DNA from: Heliocidaris erythrogramma
Taxonomy: Eukaryota > Echinodermata > Echinoidea > Camarodonta > Echinometridae
Direction of reading: 5' to 3'
Assembly: GCA_025617745.1 (NCBI GenBank)
Contig: CM046856.1
Coordinates: 31,428,208-31,492,207, forward strand
DNA length: 64,000 nucleotides
The notes under the pieces are model-generated. The model saw nothing but the letters and a program-made list of their open reading frames with translations. It did not search any database and was not told where the DNA came from. The stretch's first letter is position 1. Every line of letters begins with the position of its first letter. A program made the position numbers and the translations under genes. This document shows positions 35,383 to 47,073 of the stretch, piece after piece.

Positions 35383-35429
35383 AGTTTCGAAGCCACGAGT
35401 CCCTAACCGCAGCGAGGATTCACACGAGC
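35383..35429 (-). CDS. Receptor exon 2 (47 nt), start of CUB domain
   Basis: Bounded by GTTGTTTCAG and a strong GTAAGT donor. Entered in phase 1 from the signal exons it reads GSCESSLRLGTRGFET and leaves in phase 0, as the CUB exon needs. The Cys would be the first CUB cysteine. The short length makes the call depend on phase and context. Part of the surrounding sequence resembles a degenerate tRNA-like repeat on the minus strand. Confidence 0.55.
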
Positions 35430-36227
35430 CTGAAACAACGAGCTCAAACTACAATGTCACTGAAAGGTGACGCTGTACCACTGGGTTAAGGTTCATTGCC
35501 CCAAGCCAAACCATAATGCTTTTACCACACGTTTATTTTGTATATTTCCTCTCAAAGGAATGGAAGAAAGTAATAAGACTCATAATATTCTCTAATCGTC
35601 TTGAGAAGAATTAATACCGCAACTTTAAGCCGATTGGGCTTTCATACAAACAAATATTAAAGTCGTAAATATTTTCATCCTACATTATTGCTTGCTGCAA
35701 TACTTTATATTTTGAATGGAAACTCAGTGACTAATAGAAATCATGATAATAATGATAATAATAATATTCATAGAGCGCCATTTCCATTACGCAAAAAGCT
35801 AAAGGCGCTGGAAAAAAAATATTTGAACAATAAAAGTCTGTAACTTATTGTAATACAGATTATACAATGAAATCAGGAAAACAAAAGGTTTGAGATAAAG
35901 ATAGAATAGGAAACACGGATAACATAAATGTGACTAAATATATATCTATACATGAGAAACATTGTCAAATTACTCATGTGCAGTTTTGAACAAGTTTGTT
36001 TTCACCGAAGACTTACAAGAGTTTGCAGTTGATATGTTTTTAAGAGGTATGATATTATCAACTGTTGCACCAATCACATAGGATGGGATTCTGAATATTG
36101 CAAATCTGCTTAGATCATGCTTCCAGGGGCACCTGTCGTTTCTTACCCATGGAAGTTTCCCTTTACTAATTCAACATCTTCATTAGATAGTGTAAAGCAA
36201 AATATAGGATTTGCTTCTCCCTCTGAC

Positions 36228-36267
36228 CATGTATAGGACACAAAACAAAAGAGATCAGCTCTGTCAT
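36228..36267 (-). CDS. First-exon copy F (type A), shortened
   Basis: It reads MTELISFVLCPIH plus one base, 12 nt shorter than the intact copies but still phase 1. It closely matches copy A (MAELISFALC). The donor is weak (GTCAGA). With only 13 residues the hydrophobic stretch is probably too short for a good signal peptide, so it may be decayed. Confidence 0.45.
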
Positions 36268-36352
36268 TTAAGGAACATGAAGATTATTTTTATATATTTT
36301 AAAAGTCTTTTTTTTTCCTGGTTTCTTATTTCTAGATTTACATCTCCTCTTC

Positions 36353-36403
36353 TTTTATAGTATAAATGAGGGAATACCAGATTAAAGGAACCAGCTCCAT
36401 CAT
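36353..36403 (-). pseudogene. First-exon copy E (type C), donor lost
   Basis: It reads MMELVPLIWYSLIYTIK, similar to copy C (MMELLLSLGWKV). Where the others have GGTAAG it has GAAGAG, so no GT donor remains. Flanking words (ATCTTCAAATCCCTGATGC) match the other copies. Confidence 0.6.
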
Positions 36404-36589
36404 CTTCAAATCCCTGATGCTTTTATAAGCAGTTCAGAATCATTAGTATTATCACTGCAATAACTGCAGATATGTATTATATATTTATATTTCACTGTTG
36501 CTTACGCCAAAGCATAATACAGGATGTAATCCCCCATACCATGTAGCCTAAACATGACAGCGTACAAGACAGGATGTAATCCCCCATAC

Positions 36590-36641
36590 CATGTAGCCTA
36601 AACATGACAGCGTACAAGACAGAAGAAGGTACATCCTTCAT
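36590..36641 (-). CDS. First-exon copy D (type B), signal peptide
   Basis: 52 nt of coding sequence, MKDVPSSVLYAVMFRLH plus one base, then GTATGG. It is close to copy B (MTNVLSNVLYAVMFSLH). The end is phase 1, so joining to 35,429 would give His-Gly-Ser-Cys. A hydrophobic run (VLYAVMF) follows a charged start, but an Arg lies near the end. The 3' half of this exon and its donor are duplicated in tandem just downstream (36,521-36,570 and 36,571-36,620, 50-bp offset). Confidence 0.6.
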
Positions 36642-36849
36642 CTTGAAATGCCTCATGCTATTTTTAAGTAGCTCAGGATATTTTAAATATAATTTTCGAG
36701 CATTTCTACAAGATTTTCCCTTGATTCTTACCAGGGATATAGCAGAGGGATATAGCGGAGTTTGGGGGACGATTGAATTACCGCGTTCGAGGGAACATTG
36801 AAGCGCGAGAGGATGTGATGAACTGGAGCATGCAAACGGGTCGCGAATT

Positions 36850-39340
36850 TTTTTTCCACACGTGGTTACGCAAATTTTCATGAATTATTCATAAGCTGCG
36901 CTGCAAGCCTGGGGTGCGCAAGCGCGTGGACTAGATGAAACTGAAGGCATCGTTGAATTGGTCGGTGGACGGTTGGCAAAGCGGCCATGGTTCCACCAAG
37001 GCGTTATCACAGTACTCCTTGCATGCCTTAGTTCTACCCAGATTTGATATTAAGCATTGAAATGTTTTATCTCAACTCTCACCTCTCTCTCTCTCTCTCT
37101 CTCTCTCTCGCAGCCCTGAATCACTCTGTACAGGTATCAATGTATATATCCGCGTAAATATAGAAGGGAAACCCATTGATTAAAGCGAGGAAATGTAGAT
37201 ACATTTCCCTGATTAAAATATTTTATGCCGTAACAACTCAAAGGACTGTCTTTTCCACAGGTAAATAATGATGTAAGAAATAAGGAAGTGCATTTACAGA
37301 ATTCGTATTAAAAAATATTATAGGCCTTTTCATTTTTGCACATGTTTCAAAATTAGTCAATGCAATCATTATTGTCTTTACCATTAAAAATATTTGTCGT
37401 GACGTTACGTATACAATTTCAGGTGTTTGCTTATTGGACAAATAGTTTTCACACGAATCTGTAATGTTGTAATGTATTAAATTTAATTAATATATTTGTT
37501 GTTTTTCTCACATTCAGATAAAAGGCTCATGCAGCCACGCAGGCCTATAAGGACAGAAATATGATCCTACACTGATACATTAAGTTGAGTAGGCCTCACA
37601 GAATAACATAATATAGACCTTTGTTAAGGTATTGACTTTCTCCTGTCTTTTTGTTCTCCTAAGTTACATAATTTGGTTGTTTACGGTTGAAAATCAAAGT
37701 CTTTGTCTTTGTATTGGCTCTCCCATACTAGAAAAGGCAATTCCTGAAATACACTGATGTTTATCGAAATGAATAAAGTCATAATATGAACATGAACAAG
37801 TATTTCGGTTAAGTATGAAAAATTTGCTAACAGAAATATACGAAATATACTCCAACGATTTTTTTTAGACATTTTTTTTACATAATCTATTTACTTCACT
37901 GATTAATATCAACTGAAAAAAAGAAAAAGAATTTTTTTTCGGATTTCCATTAATTTGAGTGATTAACAAATAATGGTCATATTTCTCCATAGACAAACCA
38001 ACGACCATAATAGCTTGTTTCATTTAAACAATCTTATTCATATCCATGTGTCTTTATACTAAGCTGAATTTTAAACAATCACATGGTTTTCTTGAACAAA
38101 ATGTAGGCCTACATCTGAGCCAATGGGTATGTAGACAAAATCTTTTTCTAGTACATAATTTGAGTCGGAAGGGTGCGGGCGGAGGGGGGGGGGGGGGGTT
38201 AAGGTAAAACAAAGTTATACATTTTGAAAAAAATGATATTTTAGTCATTTTGTGGGCTGGAGCGTCTTTGAAAGTTAACCGCTGCTACATCACAGTGACC
38301 GTACCGATTATAGGCCAATTTAAAAAAAAAAATCACAACTTTCTTATCGTTTGCACAATTTTTTTTAAACTTTCACACAAATCAAATTATTACATAAAGT
38401 TTGGATTTCTCCTTCACCGATCTATTCATAACTTGCAATTTGTGCTTATGAATTCCTTTCATTTCTTTTCCTTGTAGTATCATTAACAACAGCACAAAGT
38501 CTCGTAGATTTTGGAGGGCGAAAAAGCGAGGAGTGAGCAACAATTTTGATTGAAGATTGAAGTATTGAAGTATTTGGACAGGTTTAATTCTTTATCATCA
38601 TTAAACTAAAATGTATATGTCTGTATGTTATTACTTCGAAATGATTGCTCCATAATGATTGAAAGAATCAGTCATTATTTTTTCATGGTTGAAAATCTGT
38701 CTGGAAGGGGGGAGGGGCACGGGTGGCAATTTGCCCCCCCCCCCACCTTAAGATACGCTAGTGGACTTTTTTTAGATCCTCACCAACTTCATGTCCCACA
38801 CATGATTCTCAAGACAAGACGTGATCACACCAGGATCAGGATATAAAGTCTAGTTATAGTTCTACTAGCAAACTTTATGGCTCAAGACGTGATCACACCA
38901 GGATCAGGATATAAAGTCTAGTTATAGTTCTACTAGCAAACTTTATGGATCAAGAATATTGTGTCAAATTTTTTATTTATTCATTCTGCAATTATGATTT
39001 ATTTTTTCATATTTTACTTTAATTTTCGCTTTTCAGTATTCCTTGAATATTCTTTGATTTTCCAGGATATTTCTTCAATTTTTCCTTGAATTTCCTTGAA
39101 TTTCTCAACTTCCTTAATAATGTCCTTGATACTTTCAAAGTCCCTTATTTTTCCTAAAGGAAATTTCCTTGAAAGTGGAAGCCCTGCTTTGAACCAAACA
39201 AATCTGTGTCCTGTGTAGAACCTTAATTATAGGCCAGCCCTCCGCTCCGATGATGCCTTCAGTTTCGGCCAGTCCACGTGCTTGCGCACCACGGTCTTGA
39301 AGCTCAGCTTATGAATAATTCATGAGAATTTGCATTAACA
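36850..39340. mobile_element. Third copy of the large repeat, with inverted ends
   Basis: The left end near 36,880-36,960 (TTCATGAATTATTCATAAGC, GCGCAAGCGCGTGG) is the complement of the right end near 39,265-39,335 (CAGCTTATGAATAATTCATG). The interior matches both copies at the start of the window (CATCTGAGCCA at 38,112, the G run at 38,180, the C run at 38,735) and includes the segment that is flipped at 2.4-2.9 kb. It also has a 60-bp tandem duplication at 38,820-38,945 and a (TC)n tract at 37,084. Its insertion helps to separate the two first-exon clusters. Confidence 0.7.
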
Positions 39341-39436
39341 TAATGTGGAAAAAAATATCGCCAAGGGGTCACAGCGAACCGATATAGATCGGTTAGGGTC
39401 AAAATTTTCGATTATCGTGACACGCCGGACAAAAGC

Positions 39437-39735
39437 ACCATTTTTGGTGTGAAGCTTCCTTAGGGTATATAAAATTATTCCAGTCGAGGAGCCCCCTCGA
39501 AATATGTCCGTAACCATGGCAACAGGCAAATATCCAAGATAATCGCTATTTATGCTAGTCTTCGGCAACGTAAGACAAAATCCTATTTCATGACGCTCAA
39601 AAGCAGCGTCCCAGATCCCACTTTTGGTGTGAAGCTTCCTTAGGATATATAAAATGATTTTAGCCAAGGAGCCCTTGCGAAAATATGTCCGTATGTATGG
39701 TAACAGGCAAATATCCCATGATGACCGCCATTTTA
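39437..39735 (+). repeat. Two-unit tandem repeat, about 180 bp
   Basis: TTTTGGTGTGAAGCTTCCTT, followed by a TATATAAAAT word and ATATGTCCGTA, occurs at about 39,451 and again at about 39,622. Both end near GGCAACAGGCAAATATCC or a variant of it. Confidence 0.75.
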
Positions 39736-39789
39736 AGCTGGTCTTCGGCCACGTAAGACAAAATCTTGACTTGACTTGAATTTTCTTGA

Positions 39790-40520
39790 CTCGATCTTTA
39801 TAACAGAATTTATTTTATGTTTATCACTCAAATCATTGAAGACATTTTGTTTCAGTTTTAACCAAAGAAAAATTCCGAAAAAATAAAGAATTGCCGTGAC
39901 AATACTAAATAATATCAGCTGTCTTGGAGTCGGTTTTTGGCATAGGGGTGCTGGACTTTGGCCACATGTACAAATTCAATGGAGAGTTTGCGACCTGAGC
40001 AAAATGCCAGCGGTCCAAGCAAGCGTCCCACGCCAAAACTTCTCACATACAATCCGGTCAAAAACCAGCGCAGAGTTATCAAACACTGACATCGCAATAC
40101 ATACGGAGCTATCGCGTGTGTCTCATCCACTGAATATTGATGACTGCAGCAACGGTCCATCGGACACTTTTTTAACGTAAAATCCCAGTCTATAATTTAA
40201 CTGAATATTTCTTGAAACGCAGCTCAGTTTTAGGGACTATTTCTACTTATGAGTAATCATTGTAGCTTTAAGGGAAATGGAATGTATATAATTAGGTATA
40301 ATAATGGGCCCAGCATATCCCTGAAATATGAAATCAATTATCACAATAGACGGCGTTCTGTTGAAATTGTAATTGTTCTGGACTTTTAAGGTTTAGTAGC
40401 ATCCGATTCCGCTACCAGAATGTAATACTGACACAATTGAAAAATATGTATCTGCCCGAATATGAGGTCACGATTGCCCGAGTAAGAACTTTGAAAATCC
40501 TTAGGGATAGGATTGCGCCC
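39790..40520. other. No gene recognised
   Basis: Short ORFs only, with no domain and no paired splice sites that I could support. Confidence 0.4.
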
Positions 40521-40527
40521 AGCTCCA

Positions 40528-41800
40528 GGCTCCCCCGCCCGCGTCTTTTTTTTTGTAACCAGGCCTAGGCAGATTTCGCATTTTTTCATAAATATTCATG
40601 ACGCAGGGTCGGGAAACGGTTCCGATTGGTCTTCATGACAGCACGGTCGCCGGTAGGGGAAAAAAGTCCCTGGCCTGCACGCACGTACACATATTATGAT
40701 CGTATGTGTTCAACGTGTAGGCGCCTAGCCTACGTTTTTGCACTGAATCTATTATCGATCTAAGTTAGATCTTAATATAAGAGTTAGAATTGCCTCCACG
40801 TATCCCTCAAAATGCTGGCCTAATAATAGACGTGTGGTAGACCCAACTTCAAAATGGAATCGGAATGTGATGGTGTGATATCATCAAATTTGCAGCTATG
40901 TTTAGCCAAGACTCTAACTACTCTAGATCTACTCTAACTAGACCAATTTTGTTACAATTTTCAATTTCAGTTAAGTTTAGATTAAGTGAATGTTATTTTA
41001 AGGTCAATGAGCATGATGAGTTAGACCTAGATCTAATCAGTAAATGATTGATGATGGGGGTAGATCTACATCTAGATGATTTAAGATCTACCTACATTAA
41101 CTAGTTACGCACTTTGTTTTAATCAGCAAGGTCACCAAAATAATTTGTTTTCTTGGTAGGGCCTACTAACGTTAGTAGTATTGAAACGTTAGTAGTAGTC
41201 TGCTTCTTCCAGTCCTGAAGACTCTTGCAGTTCTTCTAACTCTGGGCAATGTGCGTTTACAGGAGCAGGTTGCAAGTGCTAATTACAGTGTGCATGCAAG
41301 GAAATTTAATTTCTAACGTGAACAGTAAGACTCTAACGTTGTTAGACCTAGCCTCGAGTCTGTGTCTTGATTCTGCATATTGTTGTAAAGTTCATTTGTG
41401 GAGAACATTACGATGGGCAATTGTCAATATACGCATAGCCTAGGCCTAGACCTATTTTCAGAGTAATGCCAGTGGCAGTGTCAATTTTGGTCGGAAAAGG
41501 AGGGTGTCTCAAAAGAGCTAATTACTAAATTAGATCTACGCACATGCAATAACTTAATGCAAAACTTGATTTTGAAATTGACTGCTCAATCCAATTTTTT
41601 ACGTGTCACATTGCATAGGTGGGTACCGGTGAATATGTTGAGAATTAAACAATACATACATGAACGTAGGCTAGGCGCCTACACGTTGAACACACACGAT
41701 CAATCGGAACCGTTTCCCGACCCTGCGTCATGAATATTCATGACAAAATGCGAAATCTGCCTAGGCTTGGTTACAAAAAAAAGACGCCCCCTGCCCCACC
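40528..41800. mobile_element. Element with long inverted ends (over 100 bp)
   Basis: The left arm (CGTCTTTTTTTTTGTAACC, ATGAATATTCATGA-like core, GGGTCGGGAAACGG) returns in complement at 41,690-41,800. An inner pair (GTAGGCGCCTAGCCTACG near 40,716 and its complement near 41,668) extends the arms. The middle is rich in CTAGA/TCTAG words and has no conserved ORF. Confidence 0.8.
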
Positions 41801-43262
41801 GCCTCATACCCCATTTGCTTTATTGGTGTTTTATACAGCAATCACACATGCGATATACATACATTATATTTTTAATATAATAGTAAATTCAATAAGGTAT
41901 TATAATTTATACCTATCAATGTAATATTCATTTGATTTTCAGTAGTGTGCAAACAGTTATATATTAAATAATGATAGAAAGGGAGGGAGAGATTTTACTA
42001 GAACAATGAATAATTGCAGTCCTAGGACTGAATTGACATGGATTACATTTTAAAAATATCTTCGCAAAATGACAAAAGTATTTTACAAAATGCGATATGA
42101 TATAAATGATAGAAATAGCAAAGAGCTACATTATTCAGCAATTAAAATATCTGGAAAAAATCTTCATTATGCTTCAAGTTCATTATGACTCACAATAAAA
42201 CGTAAATGTTCGTGAAAGGAGCATCATCATGCATTATTTTATATCTACCACACACATCGATGAAGTTTATTACTGTTTGCAGAGGTTTATTACTGTACTT
42301 TCATTGTGGCACTGTGTAATGCCACCTACGACATGTCTATGGGCTACGGGCTTACGATTTTTTTCAAATTTGTATAACTTCCCGCAAAACTAAATCGTAA
42401 AAACCGCGGAGCCGTGAATCCGTACGAAAATCCCACGGCCGCCTCCTACCTCCGCGCGGAGGCCCCACGATAAAGGGGATACGGGCTACGTAGACCAATC
42501 GCAGGTCAAATGTAAACTAAGCAATAGTTTTCTTCTACTTGATTCTAGAGTTTCAAGTTTACATATTCGACAGACATCACCATAAGTGGTATACAACGGT
42601 CCCAGCATGATTTTACATACTCTTTTTTGGATTCGTTCGAGGCTTTTGATATGTATCTAAAGCCTAGGTCGCAACCCGCCGTACCGCAAGTGCGTGCTGT
42701 CTGCGTGCAAAAATGTGGGCAAGATTTGTGGATACGTAAAGCGCTGGTCCCATCCCGCCGTACTTGCAAGTGCGTGCTGTCTACTTGCAAAAACGTGGGC
42801 AAAATTTGGGGATCCGTACGTGGTGAGTACCGCCTCAGTACGGATTTGGGAGCACGCAGACACGCCGTAGCACTTTTAGTGCACGAGGAACTTTCGCTGC
42901 GTTCAGGCTGCGGGTGGTCTACAGATTCACCCCCAGTACGGGTGACGTGCGTTGACGTGCGTGCCCTCTGCTGCTAACGAGCGCACAACGCACGGACTCC
43001 GTGAGTTTTTGAAAATTTTTCCCACAGTTACTTGCTCTACGGACAACGCACCTAGCACGTGCGTGCTCCGCACGTGATAAGTGCGGGGTCCGTGCTTATT
43101 CGGCGCTTCTCCAGTTCAATTGTCCAGTGAGCACGCAGAACTCACGTAAACCGCACCGAGGAAGTACGTGCTATGCACTTGCAACGCACGTTGTGCGCGC
43201 TGATTTCTGCAGGATATACAAAAGCCGAGCAGACTGACGAGTATCATCATTTCGTCTCCAAG

Positions 43263-43445
43263 ATGCCCAAGAAGCTTAACAAAAAGGGGTCAGCTCAAAA
43301 GACAGCTAATAGGGCCAGAGAGGCCCAACAGAAACGGGCCGTAGATGATGTAAAGGCAGGCGACGAACAGATGAGGAGCGATGAAGACTCGGCAGATGGT
43401 GACGGGAAAAAAACTTGCACGCACTTACTCCCTGCAAGTCGGTAA
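43263..43445 (+). CDS. Short basic/acidic ORF in transposon repeat 1
   Basis: About 60 residues from an ATG 53 bp after GGATATACAAAAG. The start is MPKKLNKKGSAQKT, followed by a charged middle (KAGDEQMRSDEDSADGDGKK). I do not recognise it. The second repeat has the same start, but an internal deletion changes the rest. It could be a first exon of a transposon gene or a captured host fragment. Confidence 0.35.
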   Translation: MPKKLNKKGSAQKTANRAREAQQKRAVDDVKAGDEQMRSDEDSADGDGKKTCTHLLPASR

Positions 43446-44102
43446 GGACACCATACGTGAAAGTACGGCCTCCGTACGATAACGAGGCAACCGCACGGCG
43501 ATCGTACGTTGTAAGCACGTACAACTCACTTACCAGGTGCGCAACGTACGATGCACGCAACCACTCACGTCTAGGCGTGGCGTGCGGGCCACGTACTTAC
43601 ACCTTGCGTTGTAGTGCGTGTGAAGTGCGTTGACGTAGTCCTTCCCTGCTCTTGCTACTCCCTCCCCACGTTTTCAGAAAAACGTGGCGGACGTGGCCTC
43701 CGCAGAACACGTACGGACTAAAAACACGCACGGTGGGATGTGACCATGCCTTAACGTGGTGAGTACTCAGACAAGACGTAGAATTTTTAGTGCAGGAGGA
43801 ACTTTGGCTGCGTTCAGGCTGCGGGCGGTCTACGGATTCACCCCCAGTACGGGTGACGTGCGTTGACGTGCGTGCCCTCTGCTGCTAACGAGCGCACAAC
43901 GCACGGACTCCGTGAGTTTTTGAAAATTTTTCCCACAGTTACTTGCTCTACGGACAACGCACCTAGCAAGTGCGGGTTCCGTGCTTACTCGGCGCTTCTC
44001 CAATTTCAATTGTCCAGTGAGCACGCAGAACTCACGTAAACCGCACCGAGGAAGTACGTGCTATGCACTTACAACGCACGTTGTGCGCGCTGATTTCTGC
44101 AG

Positions 44103-44251
44103 GATATATAAAAGCCGAGCAGACTGACGAGTATCATCATTTCGTCTCCAAGATGCCCAAGAAGCTTAACAAAAAGGAGTCAGCTCAAAAGACTTACTCC
44201 CTGCAAGTCAGTAAGGACACCGTACGTGAATGTACGGCTTCCGTGCGATAA
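44103..44251 (+). pseudogene. Second copy of the TATA box and short ORF, deleted inside
   Basis: The TATA-like word is better here (GATATATAAAAG, 44,103). The ORF starts at 44,153 with MPKKLNKKESAQKT, but about 100 bp present in the first copy are missing, so the frame runs into other sequence and stops at 44,251. Confidence 0.45.
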
Positions 44252-44627
44252 AGAGGCAACCGCACGGCGATCGTACGTTGTAAGCACATTGTAAGCACGT
44301 ACAACTCACTTACCAGGTGCGCAACATACGATGCACGCAACCACTCACGTCCAGGCGTGGCGTGCGGGCCACGTACTTACACCTTGCGTTGTAGTGCGTG
44401 TGAAGTGCGTTGACGTACTCCTTCCCTGCTCTTGCTACTCCCTCCCCACGTTTTCAGAAAAACGTGGCGGACGTGGCCTCCGAAGAACACGTACGGACAA
44501 AAAACACGCACGGCGGGTTGTGACCTCGGTTTAAGTGAGCCCTCCATCAAAAACAGGTACGCAATATTTCAAAATAGGACAGATGTAGCCAGCATAGACT
44601 GTTTTCAAGTGAGATAGACAGACCAAA

Positions 44628-45293
44628 TGTGACCCTCCACCACAAAACGACCAATAAGTCGGAAATTTTGTGTTTTTTAATTCCAGCACAGTTTGAAAGC
44701 TTAGATTCTTAGCTTTAAAATGATATATAACTTGTCTTGTATGGACTAAGCAAACCCTTATAAATTACAATGAGAATGTCCGAGTGTCAGACAGGCTAAT
44801 GACCGAAACAATAGAGAAAACGGGCTCTAAAGAAGGGTGACCATTTAAGAGCGCCTAATCTGTGTCCTATTGTTTGTCGCACAAAAGGTTGAGTCAAAAC
44901 TCCAAAGCCTACACTGTGAAGTACTCATTGGATTGGGTTGAAACTTTCCATATCTTTAGGATAGATATATTTCTTTCTTTCTGTAGATTTTGAATATCAG
45001 ACAGTGCATAGTTTTTGAGCTATACCAGAAAAGCGATGTGAAGTATGATCCCAGCAAGCTGACTCACAAAGTTTGAATATCCAGGAAAAAATGGTCATCT
45101 TGAATGAGAGAAAAAACATATTTCAGCGTGGTATTTTACCCTGAAATTTTGTCAGATGGTAGATTAATAAATAAACTTCCAAAAAATACCCCAAAAAATA
45201 AAATATAAATTTCCACCCCAAACAACCTTTTTCAGCTGTTTACTCTAAAACTCCCATTGCGACTTATTGGTCGTTTTGTGGTGGAGGGTCACA
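44628..45293. mobile_element. 666-bp MITE with perfect 34-bp inverted ends
   Basis: The ends begin TGTGACCCTCCACCACAAAA and pair perfectly for 34 bases with the right end. The inside is AT-rich without an ORF. The perfect ends suggest a fairly recent insertion. Confidence 0.93.
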
Positions 45294-45582
45294 TATTGTT
45301 TCACGAGTCTAAACATGTACAATTTTTACATTTTTCAAAACTTCTGCTACATGCAGGTCCCATTGAGGTTTGATTGTATTGTGACACCAAGAATCTTTGA
45401 GGATTGAACATTTTGTAGAACTGAGTCATTGCTATAAAGATTTGAAGCGGGGATGGGATTTCTCAAGAAGTGAACATCTCTACGACTATGGAAAGCTTCC
45501 TGACTCTTGAATATCAGATGTCAGTTGTTGCGTCATCCAAGGTTTATCACAGCTGTTGACGCATACTTCTTTTGTAGGATAT

Positions 45583-46401
45583 GCTATGGTCACATCCCAG
45601 AAAATCAGCCTGCTCGGCGGCCGGGCGGCGAGTTTTTAGCCAATTTCGCCCAGGCACCGAGCGGCGGCCGTCTGGGCCCCGCTTTTTTTTTTTTAGGGCA
45701 TCGCTCGGTCGCCGCTGAAATTTTAGCGCGGAGTTAAAATTTCGGTGGCGCCTGGCTAGTTTTCACTCGCCGCCCAAAATACGCTCGGTGCCGAGCGGCG
45801 AGCTGAAACTTGACCGGCGTCCGGGCGGCGCCTGGTTTATAAAAGGCGCTGCTCAGCGCAAATATTCTTTTTTGAATGAGGAGCGCCTCAGAGCTTAAAT
45901 AAACAAATAAACAAACAAGCTCCACAAAAGAAAACACGTAAATATCAGAACGAAGTTATCAAAGTAAGCCCTGATTTTATCCTATAAGGTTTTCCATCAA
46001 TTAAAATGCCAGAGCAAAAGCGTTGTTCTTGATGGCCAGGTCGCTCGAGAAAAATTCCCGGTGGAGACCGGCGGGCCGCGGCCGGTACGCCAACGGGACA
46101 CCTGCAGATGCCCCGCCTATCACCTGCCGGCCACCGGGCGATTTCTTAAAAAATCGACCGGTGGCCAGTGGAAGATCGTCCGGGAATCGGTGGGTCATCA
46201 TTCGGTCACTGATCGGACGCCGCGCGGAGAAGATCCCCCTTTTTCGCGAGTTTTGACCTAAAATGGACCGGCGACCGACGGGAAATCGACAGGACATCGC
46301 TGTGGCTTTACAGCCCGCTCGACTTCTTCAAAAATCGTTGGGCGATCCCTAAATTTCAGGCTACAAATCGGTCGGTCACCGCCCTGATTTGTGACCATAG
46401 C
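45583..46401. mobile_element. GC-rich element with GCTATGGTCAC ends
   Basis: The ends are GCTATGGTCAC and GTGACCATAGC. The interior is rich in CGGCG and GGTCG words, with several short inverted repeats (CGGGCGGCG / CGCCGCCC types). ORFs on both strands reflect GC content, not genes. No clear target duplication. Confidence 0.75.
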
Positions 46402-46799
46402 CTAAGTAGCGATTAAGGTTTAACATTGTAGTGTTATATATGAATGCACATTTGTCAGATGGATCCCTGAGTAGAAACACATTTTCCCATGCATATGTTG
46501 TGATCCATTGACCGAAAGATCTTAATCCGCTATCCGCAGCGGACTATCCTTTTCTTAACTAGGTTTTTTGGCTTGATGTATGGTTGAAGAGGTGACCACA
46601 GTACACAGTTGTGATCACTGACATGCCGAGGGGCGACAGTACAAAGGTAAGCAGAAGTAGTTAATTCATTAAGGCCAATCTTCCCGCTTGCTGGGGAATT
46701 TGATCGTACCCTAAAACTCGTTACTCTCACTGACTAATTATAATTTAACATCTCAGGTAGATAGTGTAAAACGAAATTCCTATCTACATCTTTTCTTAC

Positions 46800-46853
46800 C
46801 TTGTAGTATAACATGACGACCTTCCAGCCTAAAGAAAGCAGTAATTCCATCAT
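46800..46853 (-). pseudogene. First-exon copy C (type C), frame off by one base
   Basis: It reads MMELLLSLGWKVVMLYYK to a good GTAAG donor. Compared with copy A (ATATTAAACCTACAAG) it has one base fewer (ATGTTATACTACAAG), so it ends in phase 0 and would read into a stop within exon 2. Either decayed, or used with another downstream exon. Confidence 0.6.
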
Positions 46854-47021
46854 CTTCAAATCACCGTTTGTCGTATCATCCAGTTCGGAATCATTAATAT
46901 CATCATTGAAATAATTTCAGATCATTTTTAGATTATAATCATTTCATTGCTTCTTACCCTAAAGTTCAACATCTTCATTAGATACAATAAACCTTAATAT
47001 TGGATGTACATCTCCTCTTAC

Positions 47022-47073
47022 CATGCAGGCTAAACATGACAGCATATAAGACATTAGAGAGCACATTCGTCAT
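47022..47073 (-). CDS. First-exon copy B (type B), signal peptide
   Basis: 52 nt of coding sequence, MTNVLSNVLYAVMFSLH plus one base, then GTAAGA. Phase 1 fits exon 2. The hydrophobic core VLYAVMF and small residues near the end fit a signal peptide for the secretory pathway, as expected for a receptor with CUB and LDLa modules. The ATG context is CAAGATGA. Confidence 0.65.

Larger units (their letters stand above)
42659..44533. mobile_element. CpG-rich element with two internal direct repeats
   Basis: The ends pair as CTAGGTCGCAACCCGCCGT (left, 42,664) and ACGGCGGGTTGTGACC (right, 44,510). Related end words also lie at 42,745 and 43,730. The inside is two direct copies of about 800-900 bp (42,818-43,755 and 43,756-44,533), dense in ACGT and CGTAC words, in contrast to the AT-rich flanks. 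Each copy carries a TATA-like box and a short ORF. Confidence 0.75.

Noticed and set aside
43173-43262. Upstream extension of the MPKKLNKK ORF
   Set aside because: It would start before the TATA-like box; the ATG at 43,263 is the one shared by both repeat copies.
45507-46297. ORFs on both strands of the GC-rich element
   Set aside because: They come from GC-rich repeats with few stops; no domain, and they change between frames.
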